Source: Cystobasidium ongulense (lineage: Eukaryota; Basidiomycota; Cystobasidiomycetes; Cystobasidiales; Cystobasidiaceae). Taken from it: DNA of 64,000 nt. The notes beneath the pieces are model-generated. The model had not been told where the DNA came from, did not search any database, and saw only the letters and a list, made by a program, of their open reading frames with translations. The stretch is taken from assembly GCA_022835595.1 (NCBI GenBank), contig BQUP01000004.1, positions 310,001 through 374,000 on the forward strand, in the 5' to 3' direction. This document shows, one piece after another, positions 1 through 11,565 of this stretch; position 1 is the stretch's first letter; the number at the start of each line of letters is the position of its first letter. The translations under genes and the position numbers were made by a program.

Positions 1-163
1 CGCATTTGGACGTACATGTGCATATCCTGTACTCTTCTGCCCTTGCACACTCCATCAACACCACCTCTGCCAGCCTGGAGCATCCTGCACCGTCTCTAAA
101 GCACTGGCAGACCATTCGCTCACTCCTCGCAAGACCTCGAGGGCAGCTGGCGCGGCCGACGTT

Positions 164-2654
164 ATGAGTAATCGGCCTTCACAAGACGAGCATCACGACG
201 ACTCGAATGGGTCTCACCACGAAGGCGGCGCAGCAGACAGCCATGAAAATGCACCTCTGCTAGGTCATGCGAGCAGTCTGCACAGCGCTCGTCCCGCAAA
301 TCACCACCATGCTGGGCACGTCCACTTCAGCGGCGAGGATCCAGCAACGATACGAGCGAAACGACGGCGGCGCCTCTTTCTGTTCCTAGCTGGGACCTCA
401 GTTCTTGTCGTTCTTGGAGTCATTGTGATAGTGGGAGCAGTCTATGGCCGTCGCATACGAAGATCACGAGGTGCAAACGACGCTCCTGATTATTCGAAAT
501 TACCACCTCCGCAACCTGGTCTAAGAAATCCGAGCTATCTGGTCAGAGGCGAGCATGGTGCAGTAGCTTCAGAGACTGAAACATGCAGCCAGATCGGTAT
601 AGATATCCTAAAAGATGGAGGAAAGGCTACTGATGCCGCCATCGGTAGTGCACTTTGCGGTGAGTCGGTGGTCGTAGTAGTTGTCTCATAAGCACGTGCT
701 CCCATCCTGTGTCTCTGACAAATGTCTGCCCTCCAGTCGGGGTAGTCAACATGTTCTCTTCAGGCATCGGAGGCGGGGGCTTCCTCGTCATTCGTCCTTC
801 AGCTTCGTCCAACAATACTACACCCCTGTCTGTCGACTTCCGCGAGACATCACCGTCTGGATCACATGCAAACATGTATGTCGGCTCGGCCGCTGCGTCA
901 AGAATCGGTGGACTAGCGGTCGGTATACCTGGGGAATTACGAGGCTATGAAGCTGCCTTCAACGCCCACGGAGGAGGAGTTACATGGGACAGGATCTTTC
1001 AGCCTGCTATCAAGCTGGCTGAGGAAGGATGGGCTATTACAGACGAACTCGATAGACGGCTCAGGTTCTTTGGCCAATTCATACTAGAAGACAAAGAGTG
1101 GTCCAGCATATTCGCATTGAAAGACAAGAGCGCCCCTTCCGGGAAGAGGCTGAAGAGGAAGGGAGAGTGGATTAGCAGACCTGCATACGGGCGGACCTTG
1201 CGAGTGTTGGCAGCGGAAGGCGCAGATGCTTTCTATACAGTGAGTCTACATGAGCTACAAGATATAGTTTCTCATCTGACGCGCAATTGCTACAAGGGCC
1301 CAATTGCCGATTCGAGCATAGCTACAATAAAAGCAACAGGCGGTAAGATGACCCATGCAGACTTGGAGAGTTATAAAGCTATAGTGCTACCCGCACTCAA
1401 AGGGACGTATCATAATCGAACGATCTACACGACGCATGCGCCTTCTGCTGGTCCCGTCTTGATTCATCTGCTAAATGTACTAGAAAAGTACAACTTCCCA
1501 AAAGGCGAGAGAGACGGATTGAGCACGCATAGATTCGTTGAAGCGCTCAAATGTAAGTCTCAAGTCGTTTGCTTGCGATACGTCGGCCAGCTCAGTCTAA
1601 TTGTCGTGGATCCAATCATCCTCAGTTGCATTCGCACGGCGCACAAGTCTTGGAGATCCGGCTTTCGCACCGGATCAAGAAGAGCGCGTCAAGACCATAA
1701 TGTCGAAAGCCTTTGCCGAAGAGACACTGAAGAAGATTACAGATGTGAGTGGTGTTTTGTCAACATATCAACAAGCAGTGCTCCTTACTGATTTTCACGT
1801 GACAATAGGATCGGACACACCCTTTTATGTATTATGGGCCTGAATTTGCACACCATGACGATCATGGAACCACCCATTTGTCAGTCGTCGATGGAGAGGG
1901 AGGTGCTGTTGCTCTTACCACGACAGTGAACCTCATCTTTGGGTCGCGAGTAATGGATGCAAAGACAGGCATTATTTTCAACGACGGTAAGTGTACGCAA
2001 ACTGCCTTGGCGTTGGGCAATAGCTAATTGAATCTGTCTGATGTATTACACAGAGCAAGATGACTTTGCTACGCCTGGTCTTGCAGACGCTTTCGGCCTC
2101 TACCCATCGCCTTACAATTTCCCCGACCATAGTCCTACAGGCTCTTACGGCAAGCGTCCGCTCAGCAGTACCAGTGCTACTATCATCGACGACGCGCATG
2201 GAGACTTCTGGCTAGCTTTGGGAGGAAGTGGTGGCAGTCGCATATTCGGCGCTGTCGCGCAAGTCTTACTCAATCTAGATTGGGGGTACGACCTTTCTCA
2301 TGCTATTGAAGAGCCTCGCGTGCACGACCAACTTCTACCTGAAACTGTAAGCTCAAGCAAATGCTAACGTTGCATAGGATTCTCTGCTGATGCTTTTCCT
2401 TTCATAGGTGTCTGTCGAGTCGGGTCTTCGTGAAGATCTCATTACAAGCCTAGATAATCGCGGACACAATATTACGCGCTTTGATATCAACCTTGGCATT
2501 GCGGAAGTTCAAGCTGTCATGAAAGGAGCCGATGGCTTTTACTATGGTATGTCCCATCCAACTGTCCCTGTCGTCTCACAAGAGATGCTAACGCTTGTAT
2601 TTCGATGTAGGCGCCAGTGATAGTCGCAAGAACGGCGTGGCGAAAGCGTACTAA
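164..2654 (+). CDS. Gamma-glutamyltranspeptidase (type II membrane enzyme)
   Basis: Cleaves the gamma-glutamyl bond of glutathione and its conjugates and transfers the glutamyl group to water or an amino acid. The model has eight exons: 164-659, 737-1239, 1297-1552, 1626-1744, 1809-1986, 2054-2346, 2408-2546 and 2611-2654. All introns are GT-AG. The N-terminus is His-rich and cytosolic-looking, followed by one membrane segment near residues 70-90 (FLFLAGTSVLVVLGVIVIVG). The family body follows: the LCVGVVNMFSSGIGGGGF region, then GTTHLSVVDG, whose threonine is the expected autocleavage nucleophile that begins the small subunit, and the glycine-rich LGGSGGSRIFGA segment near the active site. 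The single N-terminal anchor suggests a vacuolar or secretory-pathway membrane protein, as in other fungi. Family assignment is firm; location is inferred. Confidence 0.93.
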
Positions 2655-5600
2655 CTGCTTTCTCGAACACAAGTCAACGGAGTCGAGGAAGCAGCGACCA
2701 TTAACAACCATGCATGCAGTGTGTTATACTAGAGAAAGAGGAAAAGCCGAGCTGAAGAGTGCTTGAAATGGAAAAACATGTCCAGCACAATTGCCGTATC
2801 CTCCCATTTTCATAAGGACTCTAGCTCTAAGGCGAGTCGTAAAGAGTGGACCCGACCTGCCCAAAGCTTTTTCTTTCTTTCGCTCTGATTGTGGTAAGTT
2901 TAACAGTCTTTTTGTGACTGCTCTAACGAGCGCGCCCCTTTCATGATATACCTATAGCGTTAACGGTAGGTACGCGACGAAGCATTCGGCTGCCATGCTT
3001 CTGCATTTGGAGGCGATACTCCGCAAGGCGACAGGCTCAGACGGGGACGCGACCAATCCGCCCGCATTCTTCCTAACTGGCAATTGCTCTTCTCTTCCCT
3101 AACTGTCTTTCTTTGTATTTGACACCTCTGGCAGGCTTGCACCTGTATATGGACTGCACTAACATACTTGAGAACCGCTGGTACGGCAGCATGAAACGAT
3201 GATAGCAGAGCAGAGCAGAGCAGCACATAAAATTACAGTATGGAGGTATGATAATTTGCTGGCGGGCTTTCCAGAATCCAATGTTCGTCCCCTCCAAGCT
3301 GCCAACTGTACCTAAGGTGATCGATCTCCGTCCGGTCGGAGTCGCTGTCATAGACCTCAAACCCCAAGATCAGGGAAGCATAGCAAGCAAGAAACATTTT
3401 GCTTGTGTTGTCCTGCCATCGGTTCTCTTTCCTTTACATATTTTCAGTCACTTTCTTTGAAGAGTTCCTTAATCTACCTAAGTGTCCGAGGGGTCCCATC
3501 AAAGTGCTTCGCTACACCTAGAGTTGCCAGAGAAGACGTCCATAGTACCGGGATTCCCCTGCCATATGCCATTGACCCGTTCTGGTGCATTCTTATCACT
3601 GTCTGGGCGTCATCCACAGTAGTACCGGTACGACGTCCACATCGGTCTAGCACCTGAGGATGATCTCGCTAGCTGTAGGAGGTTCGCGCATGTCGCGTGG
3701 CATTGAAGCGTGGGAGACTCCATGCGGGAAAGAAACACCATCCCTTGCATACAGGGACTAAGTTACCTGTATGTACAAAATACCCATACATAGGCCAGCA
3801 CGCGGTGAAACCAACTCTCGACACCCGCGGCCACGATTGGCACAGTATTCTTGCAAGATTTCATATGGCGACGATTTATACTGGCAATGGGTACCGTACC
3901 GGGTGGCTAGGAATTCAGTCAAGGCGGGAGAGCTACAACAGCATCGAGCTTTACGAACACCCCTCTCTGTCTACCCCCCGGCCCAAGGGCAGGTTAGCGG
4001 GAAACGCTGCAACATGGTTAAGGCTCAGACGCAATAAGAGTTCCGGCACTCAACCCCACGGTTGTGGTAGTAAGCGGGCAGCCCCTAAAGTTTGTTCTTA
4101 TGCGTCCATCCCGAGCCAAGATTCGCCAACAGACACGCGTTTTCCTTGTGGGAAGGTTCAAAACGTACCATATCCAATATTGTATCCATATTGATTACAT
4201 AGTCATCAAAATCAAGGTTTAGCTCGAGGCCTGGAGTGAGTCCGGATTCGATCGCCTCACTCGAGCCTGGAAGAGCAATCGACGGTTCGGAACGACCTCC
4301 GGCAAGCCTACGCGGTTGAGCAAACCTTACGCAGCCAACGCTTTGCATGTGATAGGAAGGACGAACCAAGTTGTGTCACCTGTGTCGGGTCGTCGGGGGT
4401 CGTCAGTGCGGCTGTGGAAGAACCGTTACGCGCCAGAACTTCGACATACGCTCCAGGCGGATAGCAGACAGGGTAGAGACCGTAGTGCGTTAGGGCAGCG
4501 CAGCCATCTCCGGACTTTCGCGTGACGCGGTGAGAGCTGGAGACAAGATTTAAGAGGTGCTAAGCAGCGGTCTGGAGTGTCACTCAAGGTCGCACTGGGA
4601 ACTTTGTTGGTCAAGATAAGAAGAAGAGCAAGCAGAGATCGTCGTCTGGAAAGTCGTGTTGATTTTTCGTGCCTCAAGCGTCGGAGGACCGGTCCATCCC
4701 ATTTCGTTCCATTTCGGCCTTTCCCATCCCACCTTCTCGAGCGCTCACAGGATAATTACCCAAGGCCTCATCTCGCTGCCAGTACAGAATACTCCAAGGC
4801 AGGCACAGCTTTCGTGAGTCCCAACACCATCAGTGCACTGTTACTGTGCGCTGATCTTAGTACGACTACAACGCCAACGGCTATCGTGCCGGTACGTAGT
4901 CCAAGAACTCCCTGAAGGCAGCCTCTCTGTTTCCGCACAGAGTTGCACGGCGAAGCAAGCCCAATTTCGACAATCGCAAAACCAGCCAGAATTGTCAACC
5001 GCCGTTCATCGTCTCGCAGCGATTCGCTATAAGCAGGCGCGGGCAGACAGAGGTATACACGTCCTCATCCGCTTTCGCTTTCCTTTCGGCTTTCCCGGTC
5101 ACGCTTTTTTTGCGTGATCGCCGCGTGCAAACGTTCCGCACAGGACACAAACAAGATTATTAGAGCAGAATTGTTCGCGACAAGGCAAGTCGCGCATGCA
5201 ACGATGGCTGCAAGACCATGGCGCTCGGTAGACTATACTAACATGTATTAGCTGTCACCGCGTTAGATTCACATAAGGTCGACTCGTTGTTATCGCGCTG
5301 AAGCACATTGGAAGAACAACCCAAAATTGTGGTCGACAGGAACCATCGCCGTGCCAAACAAACCGGGACACTCAGTGCATCTGAGACGTGGACTACGACT
5401 GCTTTTGAGACTTGAAGCAAGCATCACTTCTCACACTACTCATATTCGCTGGAAGCCCGCAAAATACGAAAAATCCGCTCGTTCAAAGCTATCTATCCAG
5501 CACCGCCGGCGGCATTGGCTGCGGTAACAGCACGAAAAGGTTAGACTAGAAGACACAAGAATCACCGTGTTCAGTCCCGAGCATCGCAACGGTCAAGATC

Positions 5601-5974
5601 TCGACAGCATCCCAGATCGCGAAGATACGTGTCATAGAGTCTGCTGGTCGAGAGGTCGCAGCCGTCGAGCTGTGCAGGTTGCTTTCGCTCTGACCACATT
5701 GCGGGCAAGCACGAAGCAGCGTTGACAGTCGGCGTCGCATACACGGACGCCTCTGTAACTCGCTGCGGGCTTGCGTGCAGTGGTTGTATTCGCGGTTTTC
5801 TGCCACTCAGTCTGGTAGGACACACGGAAGTGTCGGCCCACTTCAGAAAGCACCGAGTCTCCTTGTAAGCTTGACCTGCCAAAAGCGGTGTTCTCAGGCA
5901 ACGAATGAACTAAGCGACCTGTCGGCAACCCGCAGGGACTCGGTACAGCATCTTCTTCAACACCGGTTGTTGAT
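2655..5974. other. Long gene-free interval upstream of the homeodomain gene
   Basis: No convincing coding frame was found on either strand over 3.3 kb; open frames here are short, overlapping and lack family signals. There is a short GCAGA-type repeat near 3203-3223 and a 7-bp inverted repeat (GAGTGAG/CTCACTC) near 4233-4262. The most natural reading is a large regulatory region for the downstream transcription factor. An undetected non-coding RNA or an upstream non-coding exon cannot be excluded. Confidence 0.5.
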
Positions 5975-8350
5975 ATGGCAGCACAGTCTGCTTTAGCTGA
6001 AATGGTTTCCAACAACTATAACGGCAACAATCACTATTTTTCCACCTCATTATCCGAAATTGGCAATCGTTTCCCCAACTCGTCCTCGGGTGCCGATAGA
6101 ATCTTCCCGCACAGTCCTGCCATAGTAGACATGTCTGCGCCTCAGCCGTACCCAAATTACAACGTATACGATCCAAGTAGAGGAGAAGTAGACTATTCAG
6201 CTCAGACTTCAGGCTTGGTCGGGTCAGAAGAATCCTTCGATGAACCGGAAGCTTCTGGCAGTGCCGGACGAACAGGAAGTGACGCTGAAGCAGAAGGTGC
6301 CGCTAAATCAGACAGGGCGTTCCAGCACTTAGTCTACGATCCCACATCGTGAGTCGGTTTTCCTTACTGGTCTAATCGCAAGCGTACTGCCCATTCTCTG
6401 TGATGATGTTGGCTTATATGCATCTCTGGATTTCCTTCTTTTTAGAGTAAAACATCGCCGTCGCACCACTGCAGCTCAGTTGGAGATCTTAGATGCACAC
6501 TTTGCCGAATCCCCTAAACCAGACATGGATACGCGTCGCTTCCTCTCGAAACAGCTTGGCATGACGGTCAGAGAGGTACAAGTTTGGGTGAGTGCATTCT
6601 CAATACGACATGTTGAGAGGTACTCATGTACTTGTCTCTTTAGTTCCAAAATCGAAGAGCGAAGCAAAAGAAGATTGACAGTCGTGCTCAAAGCACGGGC
6701 GAGCAAGCTGCCACCGCATCGGATATCAGCCCCGCCTTTCTCACTGCTCCTCCATCGGTTACTTCATCAGGTTCACAAGCAAGTAGTAATAATACCAGCT
6801 TGTCGGGATACTCAATGCAATCTGTGAACCCTTTGGTGCATTCAAACTACACCAATATGTACACCCCACCACCTCATGGAATGAGCTTCTCTGATGCTCA
6901 GCAAGCGCAGCAGCAGCAGCAGTATGGGGGGATCATGCCATCTTACTCGCCAGCTGGCGTACAATTGCCAGGTCAGGGAATACCATCGCAATACCAGCAG
7001 CCAATATCCTACTTCCCAGACGTACGACCAAATTACGTGCATTCCTCATATGCCGCAAATCCGTCAAATGACGAAAGTGCCGTTTCACCACGCAGCTATC
7101 TCGCAAATGTACAACACTTCGGTGGTGGAAACAACGGTCAAGATCGATGGAGTCCGAATCAAGGTCATTTCACGATACAACAGCAAGACAACCGACATGC
7201 CTCGAACTCTGTATCGCCTGCCTCTTCAGGTGGTTCATCTCAGGATGAATCGTCTTTCCCCCAAAGAAGGAAAAGTACGGTTCCTCATGCACTCAGCAAT
7301 TTGAGCGGCCTTTCAATTATGGCGCCGTCGACAGAATATCGAGCTTCATCAAATGAGCCAGCTTATATACCCGGTGTACCGATCAATGGTTCTCTCGGAC
7401 CTCTGGTTCCTAGCATGCCTACTACGTCCACGTATACGACGGACGAGGCTTCAAGTGTCGCCCAATACGGGCAGATCTTCCCGCCTGCGTATGCAACATC
7501 GTCGGGAGTTGCTCATCCTATCTTATCGCCGACTGCGCCTGGCTTTCCAGCGATCAATCAGGCAGGAGCACCACTAAACAACAGAACATCCGTGTCAGAA
7601 GACCTTCCTCATTCTCGATCGTACGCACCGATGCAATTTTACGGGAACAATGCGCTTGCACAGCCTATTTCGCTACAGCCAATTCCCACGTTACAGCCAG
7701 TACCTCAATTTGGCGTCAAGCAAAATTTCGTGTCTCTCTCAGGTACCGAGGCAGTTCTCCAAATGAGTGCAACTCTGGCAGCACGTCGACAAAGTGTGAA
7801 TAGTTTGCCTGAACGATCACAACAATTCGCCAATTTCTCATTGCAACCACAACAGCAAAGCAGGCACGAAATGATATCCTCAATTCCAAAGAGCTTCAAA
7901 CTCATAGATGAGGGTGGACTACCGTTTCGAAGAGCCTCAACTTCAGCCTTGATCAACAATACATGGCCACAGGTGCATCAGCATCAACAAGTGGACCAAC
8001 TAGATTCCTTCACTGCTAGTCGGCAGGCTGAACTTGACAATGCAGCACAAGCAGTGATGCCGCTTGCAATTTCGCCTCGTACAAAGAACAGCGATCAACA
8101 GCATCATCAAGGTCCAGCTTCACCCGCACGCACCAGCATCCATCCGGCACGGGAAGGAGGAGCCACTTCCTCATCGACATTAGGATCTGCCACCACTGGA
8201 GCTGCACCGTTTGAGGATATGGCCATTTTAGGAGGTCTACGTAGAGGCTCGATACCCAAAAAGACAAAAAGTTCAGGTTCTTCTTATTCACCTTACCCCC
8301 AAATACACCTCCGAAATGCAAGTTCTACCTCGGATGTTGTAGACAGCTAG
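5975..8350 (+). CDS. Homeodomain transcription factor
   Basis: A nuclear DNA-binding regulator. The model joins 5975-6348, 6446-6587 and 6644-8350. The homeodomain begins at about residue 126 (VKHRRRTTAAQLEILDAHF), right after the first intron. The second intron falls inside helix 3, between VQVW and FQNRRAKQKK, so the recognition helix reads WFQNRRAKQKK. The spacing fits the canonical 60-residue fold, not the three-residue-extended TALE fold. The long C-terminal arm is rich in Gln, Ser and Pro, as in activation or repression domains. It is not beside a divergently transcribed partner homeodomain gene, so it does not look like a basidiomycete HD1/HD2 mating locus. An extra 5' exon is possible, because the frame stays open just upstream of the chosen ATG. 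Targets are unknown. Confidence 0.9.
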
Positions 8351-8771
8351 AAGCATAATGTGTATCGTATAGAGCTCTTGCCGTGTGACTGTACCGTCCG
8401 ACTCTGTAGAGATGTTCTGTGATAGCAGGTTTGCAACCCTTTGTTATGTGCTACCGCGCTGCCTTATACGTTTTGAAGGGACTGAGAGAAGAAGCTTACC
8501 ATTTATTCCGACTTGTTCTGAGACTTTCTCTCTTCAATGTTATTCATGAATTGCAAAGGTTACGAAAGGAAGATTTATAGATCTGAAAATATAACGGGGA
8601 AAACATGTGTATTCTCCTTGGAATTTGTTTGCTCTGTGCTACAAGTACACGCTGTCAGACTGATTGAATCACTCGTCCAAAGAGAGGGGAGGGTGAGGAA
8701 ATGGATGATATGCTACAAATAACAGTGGGAGTGCGAGTTGGTCCTGCTGAAGCTTCTACCGGATGACCTCT
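8351..8771. other. Convergent 3' interval
   Basis: This stretch lies between the ends of the homeodomain gene (plus strand) and the next gene (minus strand). It is AT-rich with T-runs and should hold both polyadenylation regions. No further gene is seen. Confidence 0.5.
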
Positions 8772-9774
8772 TTAAAGTTCACCCGTCTCTGCTCTTACAG
8801 CTAGATCGCTCTGTGCTTCTACAATAGCAGGATTGTTGGTCGATTGTAAGGAGCCTATAGAAGGTACAATAGAGGAATGCGATATGTGTTCAGAGAAGAG
8901 AAGGACAAGGGTCAGAGGAGTCAATGTACTAAGTCAAGTCTCAAGATGAAGTGCAGAATCAAAGGTAAGCCTCACCTGACGCTTCGAAATTGCCCGTCGT
9001 ATGAGGTTCTGTAAAATCATAAGCTTTTTCACCAGTAGCTGCTTTTTCCATCTGAACAGTCGGTTTAGTACCCAAATTCTTAATCTGATCAGGCAAATGA
9101 GAGCTTATATTTTCAGGTAGTTTTTCGATGATTTCATGTACTCCTTGTTGAGCGTATTGGGTCGCTTGAGTTGCTAGATGTTGTGCTTGTGAGAGGTAGG
9201 TTTCTCCACTTGCACTTGCACTGCTGCCGATGCTTGTTGAGGATGAGGGACAGGTAGCAGAGGTGTTTGCAGTGGGGATGTGCGCTTTGACTGTGTTTAC
9301 GAGGTCGGGTACTTTGTGTCCTATGGCTTCTAGAGCTGCAAGAGGGGCGGTCCTGTATAGCAATGCATGCGATCAGCCTGGTGAGCGTGTCTTCCAAGCA
9401 AGCACAACTGCGTATCCAACTCACACCACCGCACCGCCAATAGCAGTGAGGACATTCTCAACGCCATCGGGATGAGCCTGAGGCTGGGATTGAGGAAGGC
9501 GCTCCTGTTGCTGTCCGCCTACTGGCGCTGCTGACGAGGATGTCGAGAATGGCGAGGCTGTCGTCGTGCCTTGTCCCGCAGAAGACAGAGCATCTCCGCG
9601 AGACCCAGTATCGAGATCAGCAGCAGTGGTGGAGCTCTTCAGAGGACTGGACTGAGCAGGCTTGTTGCCCTCGAGTGGAACTGAGAACTCGTCGATGGCA
9701 TTCGCGCCGTCGAGGATGGGATTGCCAGTGGAGCCTTCGCCGCTGGACGGGACTTGGAAGCGAGGTGATGCCAT
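8772..9774 (-). CDS. Unrecognised low-complexity protein (269 aa)
   Basis: Three exons on the minus strand: 9774-9425, 9352-8976 and 8854-8772. The introns have good donors (GTGAGT, GTGAGG) and CAG/TAG acceptors, and the summed length divides by three. The last exon is a short piece ending ETGEL. The start is the first true ATG (MASPRFQVPSSGEGS); the frame further upstream opens only from GTG. The product is rich in Ser, Thr, Ala and Gln, with an amphipathic stretch around YLSQAQHLATQATQYAQQGV followed by a helical HEIIEKLPENI region. No signal peptide, catalytic motif or membrane segment stands out. The gene model is reasonable but no family was recognised, so no function is proposed. Confidence 0.6.
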
Positions 9775-10219
9775 GGTACAGAGTCTTGGAGTGGGAGCTT
9801 GGGATGAAGTAGGCTGGTATAGGTGTGGTGATGCGGTCGGCAACGGTGCAAGCCAGCAGGTCTGAAGTGACACTTCTGCCTTATCTTCAAAGCTCTCTCA
9901 CCACGTCACGGCCTTCCAACGCCACAAAGCTTTCTACTCACGTGCTTCCCTCTGTGGGCGGTCCTGTATACGCTACGCAGAGCACAGCTGCAGCTGCCAT
10001 AGCGAGCACCATGCTTCTAAATGGCGGCTATCTGCTCCATCTGTCCACTCACTCGGCGTCCCTTCTTCCCACGATAACCGTCCTTCGCCACCCTCGTTGC
10101 GGCACACACAGCGGTTTTCTCCGGTTTTTGCGACAGGAAATACAAATGCAAGAGAGAGATATCGATAATCGCTGCTTTCTGACTGACTTCACCCTCAACT
10201 TCATGCCTGTATCTCGGCC

Positions 10220-11033
10220 ATGCTAGACGCACCTCGCTCCCACTGGCTGCCTCTCCAGCCATTGCCCGCGTCGTCGGCGGCGTCTTCCGCCACGCCGGTT
10301 CCGCTTCCAGGCTGCAGCTGCTGGATAGAGGCACTGCGGGATACATTCGCGCCACTGTACCACCATCGTACATACCCTCGAGAGAAGCCTACCACCACCA
10401 TCACACACGCTTCAACGCGCGACCTCGCTGCTCTTCTCAAGCTGCACGTGAGTTGGTCGGACCTGGGCTCAAACTCCGAGCAGAAGGGCCCCCGCTTTAT
10501 GTGTTTTACATGCTGACTACCATGCGTCCCTCTCTTCGTCGCATATAGGCTGCAACACTTCCGCTCCAATACGACCCAGCGTTCTTCATCTCCTTACTCT
10601 TGAATGCGAATTATACAGTCCTGGTCGCTAAACTGAAAGACGGCTCCATCGTAGCATGCGTTACTGCTTTCCTGAACCCATACGTGCAAGAACTAGAACT
10701 TCTTACTTTGTGTGTTGATTCGGACTATACAAGGAATGGTGAGCTGTCGTCCTCTTATTGTTGAAATAAACCTACTCAAACACTCACCTGTCATAACCTT
10801 CTGCAGGCATAGCGACTTCTTTACTGCGGGAGGTAGCAATGAGAGCGTTAGAGTCATCTCGTACTCCCACACTCACTGCCATACTACGAGTTCAAACGAC
10901 AAATATGCCAGCTATTAGCTTGTACACCAGTCTGGGCTTTCTCTCAGAAGCTATCGAACCGACATATTACAAAGGCGCTCTTACTGGCTCTATAGCGGCC
11001 CACAAGATGATGAAAAGGATTACAAAGGATTAA
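10220..11033 (+). CDS. GNAT N-acetyltransferase, NAA50-like
   Basis: Probable acetyl-CoA-dependent N-alpha-acetyltransferase related to NAA50 (San), which acetylates nascent N-termini next to the ribosome. Exons are 10220-10447, 10549-10738 and 10807-11033. The N-terminal part resembles the NAA50 loop (ALRDTFAPLYHHRTYP against the family's FPVSYNDKFY region). The central strand LELLTLCVDSDYTRNGIATSLL carries the acetyl-CoA pyrophosphate-binding position, where the family has RRxGxG; here it reads TRNGIA, a weaker version. The C-terminus LRVQTTNMPAISLYTSLGF is the typical GNAT motif B. The fold is clear. The exact NAA50 identity is an inference from the C-terminal half and from the short, single-domain length. 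Confidence 0.75.
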
Positions 11034-11565
11034 AACGTGATGGCATGCAGTTTTGGGAGGACATTAGATAGTGGAATCGCTCGCAGCTTGAGCAGTAATT
11101 TAGTGTAGTCTGAGAGAGTATACGACTCAGGGAAGTTGGCATTGATCTGTTTTAGGCTTGCTTGCGGTAACGAATGTCAGTGAACAAATAGTACAGGAGG
11201 TTATATGGCTAGCTTGTCAGTTTGTAGATTTTCAGGACCAGGGAGGATGTCGTAGTTGACGTAGCCGTTTCAGGGAAAACATAGTAATCTGAATAGATGT
11301 ACAAGTGCCGATTTTTCACGTCCGTTGATATTGTCCGTAATAACAGTAGCGATTATCTTGATTGTTCTTGAGATTAGTGGTCTTTTCGATGGACGTTCTC
11401 ATTTTTATCGACCTATCAACATAGTAAAAGACATTTATGATAAACTACAAGCTAAGCGATTCGAGTAATAATTTGTACTTTCATCAGATTATCGTGTTCA
11501 CACACCACCTGTTACTTCGTAATCTTACATCTGATTAACAAGCCAGTGTCGGGCGAGGCTATGCA
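11034..11565. other. AT-rich convergent interval
   Basis: Lies between the 3' ends of the acetyltransferase (plus strand) and the membrane protein (minus strand). It is AT-rich with no coding signal on either strand. Confidence 0.5.

Noticed and set aside
4225-4265. Inverted repeat with a GGATTCGATCG loop, resembling a tRNA arm
   Set aside because: Only one stem is present; the acceptor and anticodon arms could not be found at the right spacing.
5975-8350. Possible mating-type homeodomain locus
   Set aside because: No divergently transcribed partner homeodomain gene and no flanking mating-locus genes were seen; a general homeodomain regulator is the safer call.
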